Program-made: the position numbers and the translations under genes | Shown: positions 47,318-57,990 of the stretch, piece by piece | Layout: each line of letters starts with the position of its first letter | Position numbering within the stretch: position 1 is the stretch's first letter | Source: Dichetophora obliterata | Taxonomy: Eukaryota; Arthropoda; Insecta; Diptera; Sciomyzidae | DNA: 64,000 bases | Direction of reading: 5' to 3' | Assembly (NCBI GenBank): GCA_963920525.1 | Contig: OY986439.1 | Span: forward strand, 42,105,485-42,169,484 | Notes under the pieces: model-generated | The model's input: the letters and a program-made list of their open reading frames with translations, nothing else | Told to the model about the DNA's origin: nothing | The model's database searches: none

Positions 47318-49052
47318 CAGTAGCGTAACTATATTTTGTGCAACCGCCCGCAGGTTTCTAAAAGCGCCCTGCTATTTACTTTTAGAGTAAAACTATGTAA
47401 TTACTAGGTTACTAGAAGCGTAGGAGAAAACAAGAGAACCCTTAACAAAAAAAAAGGAAAGAAAAGAAAAGTAATTAAAAAAAGAGATTTTTTTAATTTA
47501 ATGATCATTTATTACAACAGTTACATTTTTAGATATCTAATTTCATAAATAAATTAATATTTTATTTTAATAGAATTTGTTAAAAAAGGCAATAACGACA
47601 GAAATACTTTTTATAATAACAAATATAATAAAATTATAAGATTTTATTACAAAGTAGGTAAAAAAGAACACTTTACGTATTAATTGTTTAAAAAAGTAAA
47701 CTAACTTAAATTTTGAATAAATGAGATTAATAGATTTATTTTTGGTGAAATGATAAGTTAGAAATGTTTAGTTTAAATGTTTTGTATTTGACGTTACCTG
47801 TTAACTAAAGAATTTGCTAACGTCACAAAATATAACCAACTGACTGGTTAAAATAACATCAGTAGCTGACTTGCTAAAAATATGAAAGCAAACGGGTAAA
47901 TCGATTCCGACCATAATCGAGTTTTGCCAAACAAAGATGACTTTTGCTCAAAATGGGCGGCTTTTTTACATCGCTTATTACACCCTGATAAATCGTCTGT
48001 ATGGGACTAACATTTTATTCCAGCACATACGTTGCATAGTGTAACGTCCCCATTTTTGGCCAAAAAAAGAAGGAGTTGTCGTAGAGCTATGAAAATTGGC
48101 ACGAATATCTTTCTTGACAAAATTAAACAATCTTGAAAAAGTTATACAAATCCTACCTCTTCCACACCCACCTCCATATAAACGAAACCCATTTTTGCCT
48201 GAAAGTTTATTAAGTCTTTTCTCAAAACAACGAAATTTGCTACATAAGCTTCTCTTGTGATCTACTATATTTTAGTAACTCGGCCTTGGAAAATACTACC
48301 CACACAAATTAACTAAGTTTTTGTTTATAAATATTTGCAAGTTTTTTTGATTACAGCAAGGAAATTTTAAAAATTGAGTTGTTTTATGTTTGTACATAAG
48401 TCGAAATTTTGAAAAATAATAAATTTGAAAGTTGCCTTACATCAAATATATCTCACATTTTAACTAAACAGGTCACCATGTCACAAATGTATATCTTCTG
48501 TATTAGCGAGTACAAGCAAAATTTTTTTTTATTTGGTGAAATGTTTTCGTGAAAATTTTATAGTCAATCTTTCTCAAAATTATTTTTTAAGCACTTTTAA
48601 AAATTAAATATTTAAAAATTTGTATCCCGCTTTTACTGTTTACTTTTATGATAAGCTTAAAACCATATGTTCGAAATGTAAGCAAAAATAGTTATGTTGC
48701 CAGATATAAGAAATTTTACACTTTTTTTTTTGTATATATATAAAAAGAAATATATATAATTTGAATAACAAGAAAAATTGTATTTTTAAAAAATGCAACT
48801 TTAACGGCTTGTCATAATGAAACGGTTACTACTATTAAAAAAAAATTCTTTTTGATTTTTTCACCCAAGATGTTTTCTATTGAAAGCTATTAAAATATTT
48901 GAAAATTTCAAACGTCGATGTATTAGATTTTTTGCCGCTTATTTTACACTGTGCTTCGTTCTCCACTTTATTTGTCATTTTCATCAAGGTACTTGAGGGC
49001 GCCCCTGGCTAAGTTGCACCCGCGCTCTGCGGGCCCGCTTTTTACGCCACTG
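47318..49052. mobile_element. Non-autonomous hAT element, 1.7 kb
   Basis: A perfect 8-bp target duplication CCTTAAGC at 47310-47317 and 49053-49060 flanks TIRs CAGTAGCGTAA / CAGTGGCGTAA. The subterminal motif AGCGCCC appears near both ends (47363; inverse near 48998). CAGNGGCG-type ends plus an 8-bp duplication define hAT. No transposase is encoded. It split a copy of the 44.6-49 kb foldback family. Confidence 0.9.
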
Positions 49053-49060
49053 CCTTAAGC

Positions 49061-49170
49061 TCAATAAACGATTTTAAACTATCAAACAACTAGAATTTGT
49101 ATTTAAAATCAAGTATGATTTAAGCTATCAAACATTTAGATTTTGTATTTAAATTATATAAAATCAACGT
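49061..49170. repeat. Foldback family, copy 3 (single arm)
   Basis: Inverse-orientation arm: AAACGATTTTAAACTATCAA, CAACTAGAATTTGTATTT, then CATTTAGATTTTGTATTT. Its left neighbour sequence resumes at 47290-47317 across the hAT insertion. Confidence 0.75.
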
Positions 49171-49359
49171 TTATTACACCTTAATAAATTATTGTGATCT
49201 GCTGCATCATAGCTCTAATCTCATAGATCTGCTGCATAGTATTCACATGTAGGATATATAGGATAGCTAATGCACAATCCTTTAAATAGATTATTGTCAT
49301 TTACTGCAACATATCTTCAATAAATACTTAAAATGGAATGAACCACATTACATAACACA

Positions 49360-49427
49360 GCTTTTTGGCTTAGTGGGAACGGTGAATGACTATTGATCGA
49401 ATAGTTGCGAGTTCGATTCTCACTTCT
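49360..49427 (+). ncRNA. tRNA-like sequence
   Basis: A-box-like TGGCTTAGTGGGAA and B-box GAGTTCGATTCTC at tRNA-like spacing. ATAGTTGCGAG and the following CTC pair weakly. Probably a SINE head or tRNA relic. Confidence 0.45.
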
Positions 49428-50170
49428 TACAAAATATTTTTAATTTTATATTCTCTTATTGTAATAGACGCAAACAAAAAGCAACAACAATTCTAAAAAA
49501 GGTGTTTTGAAAAATGTGTCGTTTTTGAGATTCTACTCAAGCAAATTACAAAACGAGGCGTAAAAAGCTTCGCTTCATAAACGAGCTTCTTATATGCACC
49601 TAGCGAAATAATTTTGAAGGCAAACTTTTTTCTTTAACAAAATTTATTAAACTCATAATAAGGCCATATATCTGTGTTCACAAGGAATAAAGACTAAGCT
49701 CAAAGTATATTTTAAACGATATTTTAATTGTACGAACTACGACCCATTTTTTTGAAATATCTATACCGTTACAAACAAAATATGTACAGACAATAGTGAT
49801 GATCAATTGTGGGCAAAAAATGGATATCTGCATATTTCCAAAAATTGGCAATAAAATAAATTCCATATCGCTTTGTTACGATATTTTGAGTTTAGTCATT
49901 ATTCCTTGTGACCATAGATATGTAAACAAGTTATTGGGTTATTAACTTCTCTATTTCATGTGCGCATGTTTGATCACTCTCATAGTTAAAAAAAAGGAAA
50001 AACAATTCTTACTGTTTTCGGAGCGATATAATTATAAAGGCATTACACATTTTTGCATTTTATTTGAATTGTAGTTAACGCAGAAGCAAGCAAGAGTAAG
50101 TAAATCTGTATTTGACTTTTTTTTTAGTAATAACCTTGATTTTGAATAAAATGCATTTAATTTTTATAAA

Positions 50171-51165
50171 ATGCCACGTTCTCCACGTTGCCAGAAATAG
50201 CAAAAGAAAAAATCGAAGCTAACCATAATCAAGAAATTTCCAACTGCGAATTTGAGAAATTATTAAAAAGGTAAGTTTTGTCATTGATAATTTTACAAAT
50301 GAGGCTGACCAGTATGAGTCCGCTAAGCGATAAGGAAGAACTCCACTTATCAATGGCAGAGCCAAAAGAGAAATTAAAAGACCTCCTATTAAGGATAATT
50401 TACGCGCAAAGGAAATAATTGGTAAGATGAACTTGAAAGTCGGTGTACGTCGTATGTAAAAAATCCTAAAATGAGATTTGGGACTCTCATTTGAAAAAAA
50501 TGTGGTAAGCCGGCGCCTTTGCAAAGGCACAAAATGACCAGACTTTGATTTGCGGAATAGAATAGATTTTGGGATGAGAAATGGAAGTCGGTCGTATTTT
50601 TCGATGAAAAGAAGTTCAATTTGGATGGACCAGATGGTTCAGACAAATATTGGTGTTGCAAAGGTGCCTCCAAAATTAAGCGTCAGCACCGAAACTTTGG
50701 TGGAGGCTACCTCATGGTTTGGGGAAGTATGGGTTATAAAGGAACCACTCCAATTTACTTCGTTAGCGCCAAAATGGACTCGCTGCATTATATAAAACTG
50801 TTGGATGAAGTTCTTGTCTCCCTTGGAGAAGATATTTCTACCCCAGAATATATTTCCAACAGAACAATGCAGCAATTCACCTCTCTCGAAAAACTACAGA
50901 GTTCCTGGAGTCTAGGGGTATACCAACTCTCGACTGGCCGGCTCTTAGTCCTATTCTGAACCCTATTGAGATATTATGGTCCATACTATTAACCAAAGTT
51001 TTCTATCATGGCCGTCAATTTAAGGACCTAAAGGAGCTGAAAACTGCAAAATTCTAGAAGAGTGGAAGAAAATTGATCCCATGCATATTCATACTTTGAT
51101 AAACTCAATGCCAAGGCGTCTGGAAGAAGTTATCAAAAACAATGGAGGTCATACTTCTTATTAAA
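50171..51165 (+). pseudogene. Tc3-like transposase relic
   Basis: The best piece (about 50565-50960) reads KSVVFFDEKKFNLDGPDG, the first catalytic Asp region of Tc3-type enzymes, then YWCCKGASKIKRQHRNFGGG and MVWGSMGYKGTTPIYF. After a frameshift near 50840 the second Asp has become Asn (FQQNNAAIH). PILNPIEILW carries the Glu, and INSMPRRLEEVIKNNGG ends the protein near 51155. The N-terminal DNA-binding part (50171-50540) is broken by several frameshifts and stops. Clear TIRs were not found, although GTGCGTTTATA near 51190 resembles the terminus of the element at 56313. Confidence 0.8.
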
Positions 51166-51399
51166 AATATTTTTATAATTAAAAATATTTAGTGCGTTTA
51201 TATTTATTTCGTACAATTTTTTAGTTTCTTTTGTGTTTTCTTCTTTAATAAGTTTAAGAAAAAATTTAAATATTTTTTAATTCCATTATTTTATGTTTCA
51301 ATCTATTGAATTAATAAAGTTTAAAACTATTTATTAGAAATGTTGCTTAATTCTCTTAAAATCACGTTATTTCTTGCTGGCTTTATAATTATTTCGCTT

Positions 51400-54300
51400 G
51401 ATGTATATTCTCTAAGGTGACTCGACTTGTATGGAGGAAAAAAGTTCATTTGTGCCCATCTAAAAATGAACATTGATATTTTTATGGCGATTCCCAAAAT
51501 ATTTTGGCTATACCGAAATCCGTCAGTGTAGCTCACCGTTTTGCAAAAACCTTCAAAAATCATGTTTTTTTTTTTAAATATGTTGGCTAGTGTAATAGTC
51601 ATAAGAAATTAAACCGTCACAAATATTAGACCTAAAAGAGTTCTTCTAATCTACATCAAAACTTTTTAAATATTTGCAATCGAATTTACGATAATTATGT
51701 TTTTTATTCGTTTTTTTAAAGTTTTTTATTATCTTCACTTAAAATCAAATAACTTTATTATTTCTTATGCGATCCTCGTTTTCAAGACATCGTTGAAAAT
51801 ATATGGAGTGCTTTCATTTATTGCTTAAACTGAATTACATAAAAACTGAAATATTTAAGGAAGCCTTTGTTGCAGAAAACTCCTACTGGAGAAATGAAAT
51901 AAAATAACAAACAAAAAAAGACGAGCATTTCACTAGTTGTGAAATCATTATTTTTACCCCAACAGTATTACACAGCGATAAAAAAAGAAATTATTGCTGG
52001 GAAAACAACTGAAATTCTTGATTAAAAAAATTGTTTATATATAATCCTTTTTAGATTCTATTTTATTGTAAAGTGTTTATGATCTTATTTTGCTTGCGAG
52101 GAGTCCCTTTCGATTTTTATAAAATGTACCCCAATTTCGTGGGAACGAGTAATCTATAAAGCGTTTATTTAAAATTAGCTAACTTCGTCTCATTCCACCG
52201 AAAAATGAGGAAAAATAAGTACTTTCCGAGTTTTTCCTCTTGACTTAAGACGAAGAACAACTTCAACGTTCTAAGGAACACTTCAGCGAGATTTAGCTGA
52301 GATTTTGTGTTAAGCAACACTGACTTTCCTGAAAGCGCACCCTAGAAAAAGAAATGAAGTCCACAGGACAATCAATCAAGAATCTACAAGGCGCAATATG
52401 ACATAAAAAGAAATAGAAAAAGAGTCGTTTCTTATTATTCGTTTTCATTTTTGATATTTTATTCTATTGCTTCCAGTATTTTTCACCGTAGTCGTTTTCT
52501 GCAACAAAGACTTCCTTAAATATTTCAGTTTTTATGTTATTCAGTTCAAGCAATAAATGAAAGCACTCCATACCTTTCTTATGATGCCTTGAAAACGAGG
52601 ATCGCATAAGAAATAATAATGTTTTTTGAATTTAAGTGAAAATATTAAAAAAAAAAAATGTTAAAAAAATGAATAAAAAACATAACTATCGTAAATCTGA
52701 TTGTAAATATTTAAAAAATTTTTGATGCAGATTAGAAGAACTTTTCAGCAGGGTTCAGAAATTTTCACTCATGTAACAGAAATTTCCAACATATATGTAA
52801 ATAAACACTATTTGAAGCACACAACACACAATTTTATTTTCATTTCATTTTTGTGTGTAACGTAGTTATCGTGTTGTTGATCATCCAACATGAATTCTTC
52901 GTTTTAATATTTGCTTGTGCGTCACAAACTCAAACAATGATCGATCTCAACAATTCTCTGTGTTTCAGTTTTACACTTATGTTTGCGTCAAAATGTTCAT
53001 GTTGGAGAATTCAGGGCTTTGTCAAAACCAAAACAAAGACAATTTTTCCAACATGAACAAGTGGTGTTTGCAAAACTGTCTTTGTTTGTGTCGGTCATTA
53101 AGATCGATCACAACCGTCGTGTGGCGTAAAAAACAAATGCTGTTCTGGTTGCTGTGCAGCGTATTGAACTGGTTTTTGGCCAAGTGTAGCAAATTTCGGC
53201 GTCAATTAGAAAATATTTTAAAATATTGAAATAATTACCTAATAATTTGTCTTTTCAAGAGTTTTAAACTTCATTTATCAGTGTTAAGGGGTCGCTGATT
53301 TCGAATCTAAAGTCAGAATTTTAAAATTCAAGATGGTGGATAGGGTTGCCACCTTAATTTTTTATAGTTTTATGAATTCGGGGCTGGCAAAAAAAAAATC
53401 GTACACCAAAAATGGGTCGCTGAATCCGAATCCGTTGTCAGAATTTCCAAATTATAAAATTTTCGAAATTCGAAATCAGTGAACCCTTAACACTGATAAA
53501 TGACGTTTAAAACTCTTGAAAAGACATAATATTAGGTGGCAACCCTATTATTTCAAAATTTTATAATTTGGAAATTCTGACAACGGATTCGGATTCAGCG
53601 ACCCATTTTTGGTATACGATTTTTTTTTGCCAGCCCCGAATTCATAAAACTATAAAAAATTAAGGTGGCAACCCTATCCACCATCTTGAATTTTAAAATT
53701 CTGACTTTAGATTCTGACTTTAGATTCGAAATCAGCGACCCCTTAACACTGATAAATGAAGTTTAAAACTCTTGAAAAGACAAATTATTAGGTAATTATT
53801 TTAATATTTTAAAATATTTTCTAATTGACGCCGAAATTTGCTACACTTGGCCAAAAACCAGTTCAATACGCTGCACAGCAACCAGAACAGCATTTGTTTT
53901 TTACGCCACATGACGGTTGTGATCGATCTTAATGACCGACACAAACAAAGACAATTTTGCAAACACCACTTGTTCATGTTGGAAAAATTGTCTTTGTTTT
54001 GGTTTTGACAAAGCCCTGAATTCTCCAACATGAACATTTTGACGCAAACATAAGTGTCAAACTGAAACACAGAGAATTGTTGAGATCGATCATTGTTTGA
54101 GTTTGTGACGCACAAGCAAATATTAAAACGAAGAATTCATGTTGGATGATCAACAACACGATAACTACGTTACACACAAAAATGAAATGAAAATAAAATT
54201 GTGTGCTGTGTGCTTCAAGCAAATGTTTGTGAGTGAAGGTGTGTGAATATTCTGAACCCTGCTTTTCAGGTCTAATATTTGTGACGGTTTATTTTCTTAC

Positions 54301-54500
54301 GACTATTACACTAGCCAACATATTAACGAAAGACATGATTTTTGGAGGTTTTTGCAAAATGGAAAGCTCACTGACAGATTTCGGTATAGCCAAAATATTT
54401 TGGGTATCGCCATAAAAAATATTAATGTTCATTTTTAGATGGGTACAAATGGAAATTTTGTTTTGAGTCACCTTAATATTCTCATATCAATATACTTAGG
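51400..54500. repeat. ~3-kb nested palindrome (foldback element with insertion)
   Basis: Outer arms 51400-51635 and 54275-54500 (shared TTTTAGATGGGTRCAAATG-type text, ATTTCGGTATAGCCAAAATA, TAATATTTGTGACGG) and inner arms ~52745-53460 and 53556-54272 together form about 0.93-kb arms at very high identity. A second palindromic element interrupts the left arm (51638-52745). The centre spacer 53461-53555 is ~95 bp and itself resembles arm sequence. Mirror-image frames (52853-53229 plus; 53801-54222 minus) are products of the palindrome, not genes. A long-TIR foldback (Galileo-like in layout) is my inference. Confidence 0.85.
51638..52745. mobile_element. 1.1-kb foldback element inserted in the palindrome's left arm
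   Basis: Ends GTTCTTCTAATCTRCATCAA and the inverse TTGATGCAGATTAGAAGAAC. Arms of about 270-320 bp share GCGATCCTCGTTTTCAAG and ATATTTAAGGAAGYCTTTGT. A ~510-bp middle has no recognisable gene. Confidence 0.8.
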
Positions 54501-54862
54501 CATTATTTTTTCTAGTCAGTCTTTGAAGTACCAATTTTGTTTCGACAACTTTAATTTTTATTTTTGCATTGTATGCCTACCAAATATCTTTTTTACCCCA
54601 AGCATCAAAGAAAAAAATTAAACTGTGTTATCATGCACACCCAAATGGAAGTGATAACATTATTTCAATCTGTGCTGCACGAAAAACCAAAAAGGACGAA
54701 AGTCAAAAGTATTGTGTGATAGTACATGCTTTTTTTTTGCATGCTTTGCGCTTCTTCAATAACAGATATTTTTTATTTTACTTGTAAATCACTACTTTTT
54801 AATATCAAATAATTTTTTTATTACTTGCATCTAAGTTAATTTTATTAGAAAACTCTGCTTAC

Positions 54863-55056
54863 CGGATGCGATTGCAGAGAGTCCAAATCCACCAAAGGGC
54901 AGGAAGACCGATGCTGTTGCTGAAACTTAGGCTGATACGGTTCAAGCATGCGAATTTTTCCCCACCGATTGAAAAATAGCACAATGGCGCACACCCAAAG
55001 CATCAAGACCAATCCAACAATAAGCACCTCCTCGGTGCGGACGATGATTTTTGGGC
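54863..55056 (-). CDS. Host gene, internal exon A (transmembrane segment), partial
   Basis: This is an internal coding exon of 194 nt read leftwards. A pyrimidine-containing tract ending TTTTCAG precedes it and a GTAAGC donor follows. It starts two bases into a codon and ends in phase 0. The frame gives PKIIVRTEEV, a hydrophobic helix VLIVGLVLMLWVCAIVLFF, then the basic stretch NRWGKIRMLEPYQPKF and a tail ending SCPLVDLDSLQSHP. Acidic residues before and basic residues after the helix suggest a type I topology (outside N, cytosolic C). Its base composition is far less AT-rich than the neighbouring DNA. Phase and splice sites join it to the exon at 43866-43962. I do not recognise the gene. The E-V-L-I...L-M-L-W...L-F helix pattern reminds me of the FNDC4/5 (irisin precursor) family, but that is from memory and weak. 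Exons for the extracellular part are not seen in 55.1-64 kb. Confidence 0.8.
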
Positions 55057-56310
55057 CTGAAAATAATATTAAAGAAGAATAAAAATTAAAACTCATTTAA
55101 ACTTTTATCCAAACATACACAGTGTGAGCATTTCAATTAGCATTAAAAAAATCCTGTTTTACGCTAAAAGTCACGCGCTTCAACGCGGATTTTTTTAGTT
55201 TTTTTTTTAATATTTCCAGCATATAAAGAAGAAAAAAAAATCAGTTACGCTGTGTTACCGATACCTAATCACAGCGTAACAAAGAGGAATTATCCGTATG
55301 CCACTTATGTGGTACTTCTGCTGGCAACGTGTCCCTGATTTTGTTTGTCATCATGTCTCAGTTGACGACGTCTCTTAGCTAATCCGGATAATAACATTCA
55401 CCAAACTTGAACTGAGGTCAACATCACGTAATTTTTAAACATCTTTTGAATTCCATGTCACGTGCCTTGCTACGTTTGTTGGTTGTATTGTTCTCTGTTG
55501 TTTTTGTTTTTTTTTTCTCCTGACTTATCCGTTCTAAACCAATTTTTTGCTATTTTCTTCAATTGCATCTTAAGACACGAGCTCAAGTATATGTTCTGGC
55601 TTTTGTGCGGGATATTGAGTTAAAAAGATTTCTGCTTATCTAACAGGAAAAATGTGTCATGTTTTCATAAACGTGTTTTTATTTTGAGGATTTCGAAAGA
55701 ATATTGTTATTATGATGTAACAAAACTCGAAAAGAATATTTGGCAAAGCTGAACAATTGCAACTTAGATAACTATGATATTAACGTTATGAGCACATACA
55801 ACACTTATCATATTAGGAGAAAAGCTACAAATAAATTGACTGGCTTGGGTTAATATATGTGTGAGTGAGTTAAGGAACTTTCATCATTTGCTGTAAGAGA
55901 TTTAAAAATTTGTAGAGGTTTCCTTCTGTTACTATTTTCAGAGGCTTTTAAAGACAACAACTCTTTTCAGTATAACGCATAGTGGTAGTGGTAATAAAAA
56001 TTATAAATGTCACTCACAGAAGTCTTCAGAAATGTCTAAGCATTTGAAAGTAGATGGCATCACTATATAAATTACAACAACACTTTTACTTTACTGTGAG
56101 AAACAGTTTAATATAATATTTTTATTAAAAACTAGCTGATATACCCGGTGTTACTTCAGAAGCTATTAGAAGGCTTTAGACATAAGCTTTTTAAATTAAG
56201 GCATATTTAAGAAATTGTTTTCTAAAAAAATATATAATATGGACATAAAATTTTATTTGCATATTAATTTTATATCATCAGTTTAAATAAATTTTTTTTC
56301 TTGTAACATA
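55057..56310. other. Upstream intron of the host gene (part), with a short hairpin
   Basis: No exon is recognised. A hairpin GTTACGCTGTG (55244-55254) / CACAGCGTAAC (55270-55280) with a 15-nt loop stands out. 56133-56157 carries the second CTAGCTGATATACCCGGTGT repeat. Confidence 0.5.
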
Positions 56311-56312
56311 TA

Positions 56313-57938
56313 CAGTGACACATATTCGTATAAACGCACTCTTAATTTTAAATTTGCTACCTTCTCTCTCTTTTATTAATGCATTATTCAAAACAAATTC
56401 AAACTCATATTGTTCACTAAACTAACGGAAATTTGTACTGAGTGCAAAAAGCTGTTTTCGTTGTTGTTGTTTTATATAAATCAGTTCAGTTTAAATATTT
56501 TACTAAAAACAAGTACACATTCCTTTAAACGCACCTGAATAAGGAGGTCGAAAATATATTAGTGGTTTAAAGAAATAAGTATTTGCTTGTATTTAATTAA
56601 CAATTGGTAAGTTGTGTTTAATTTAAATGTAAAAATATTTTCTTAATGATATTTTTTTAAGATTTTATCAAAATGCCAAAGGGAAAATACCTCAATGACA
56701 CAGAAAAAGTCCAAATCAACTTGTACCATAAAGAGGGTTATTCAAATCGGGAAATTGGGCGGAGACTAGGAAGATCAGAAGCAGTCGTCCGCTCTTTTTT
56801 AAAAAACGGTGTTAATTATGGAGTAAAAAAATCCACGAAAGGCAATCGAAAACTGAGTATTCGCCAAGTTAATCAAATTAGGAAGGAAGCCACCACAAGT
56901 TTTTTGAACTCAACTCAAATAAAAGAAAAATTAGATCTTCCAGTGACAACGAGGCACATTGCACACATTTTACGTAACTCAGATAACGTTAAATGGAAAA
57001 AACCGGTGAGCAAGCCTGTGTTGAAGCCGCATCACAAAAAGGCGCGCTTAGACTTCGCCCAAAAACACATGCAATAATCAACTGAGTGGGACAATGTTGT
57101 GTTTTCCGACGAAAAAAAATTTAACTTAGATGGCCCAGACTCTTACAGCTGTTATTGGCATGATTTGCGAAACAATGACGCACGTATGTCAAAAAGAAAC
57201 TTTGGTGGTGGCAGCGTTATGGTGTGGGCGGCATTTTCATCTAGAGGTAAAGCAAATATCTGCTTTGTGCCGCCCAAAATGAATTCTAAAAAATACACGG
57301 AATTGTTGGATGATGCTCTCATTTCATTTTTTGATGATAAAATGGTTGAAGACAGTATTTTTCAACAGGATAATGCTGCCATTCACGTTTCTAAAGAGGC
57401 ATTAAAGTGGTTTGAAGAGCACAACATCCCACTTATGAAATGGCCTGCATGCAGTCCCGATTTGAATCCGGTGCAGAATCTTTGGGGATGCATATCACGC
57501 AAAATCTATGGACAAAAAGCCCAAGGACACCTTTACAAAACCGTGCTAGAGCTCAAGTTGGCCATTAAGGAAGCTTGGGAAGATTTAGATCGTCAGTTGC
57601 TGGAAAATTTAGTGAAGTCGATGCCGAATCGTATATTTGAAGTTATAAATAAAAATGGTGGACCAATTAATTATTGAAAATTAAATAAATACCCATTCCT
57701 ATTGAAAATTAAGTTGATGCGTTTAAACGAATATGTACTTGTTTTAAGTAAAATATTTAAACTGAAATGATTTATATAAAACAACAACAACGAAAACAGG
57801 TTTTTGCACTCAGTACAAATTTCCGTTAGTTTAGTAAACAATATGAGTTGGAATTTGTTTTGAGTAATGCATTAATAAAAGAGAGAGAAGGTAGCAAATT
57901 TAAAATTAAGAGTGCGTTTATACGAATATTTGTCACTG
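56313..57938 (+). mobile_element. Tc3-like DNA transposon with ~230-bp TIRs, nearly intact
   Basis: 1626 bp, flanked by TA (56311-56312, 57939-57940). TIRs start CAGTGACAMATATTCGTATA and stay nearly identical for about 230 bp (ACGCACTCTTAATTTTAAAT, TTTTATTAATGCATTA). A second TTTAAACGCA motif at the inner end of each TIR gives an IR/DR-like arrangement. High arm identity suggests a fairly recent insertion. Confidence 0.92.
56673..57677 (+). pseudogene. Tc3-like transposase, one stop and Glu-to-Gln at the active site
   Basis: Met 56673 opens a helix-turn-helix region (YSNREIGRRLGRSEAVVRSF) and a second one (TSFLNSTQIKEKLDLPVTTR). A TAA at 57075-57077 follows HMQ and interrupts an otherwise single frame that resumes at once (STEWDNVVFSDEKKFNLDGP, first Asp). 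FGGGSVMVWAAFSSRGK and FQQDNAAIHVSK (second Asp) follow. The DD34E motif then reads SPDLNPVQNLWG: exactly 34 residues after the second Asp the expected Glu is Gln. The C terminus is SMPNRIFEVINKNGG, with the stop at 57678-57680. Length (~335 codons) is normal for Tc3/Tc1 transposases. The stop could be read through or be a sequencing error, but the Gln alone should abolish cleavage. Confidence 0.92.
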
Positions 57939-57990
57939 TAGTTTTTATATATAAAGATGGCACTGAAGTTGGTATGCTTAACCCATTTTC

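Larger units (their letters stand above)
43963..54862 (-). other. 10.9-kb intron of the host gene
   Basis: This intron lies between the transmembrane exon and the 97-nt exon of the host gene, with GTAAGC...TTACAG ends on the minus strand. It holds the 44.6-49.2 kb foldback family, a 180-bp MITE, a TTAA MITE, a hAT element, tRNA-like sequences, a Tc3-like relic and the 51.4-54.5 kb palindrome. I see no other host exon. 43963-44560, 45200-45900, 49440-50150 and 54500-54862 hold nothing I can name. Confidence 0.7.

Noticed and set aside
52853..54222. Two identical proteins on opposite strands
   Set aside because: They mirror each other because they lie in the two arms of a palindrome. No recognisable domain.
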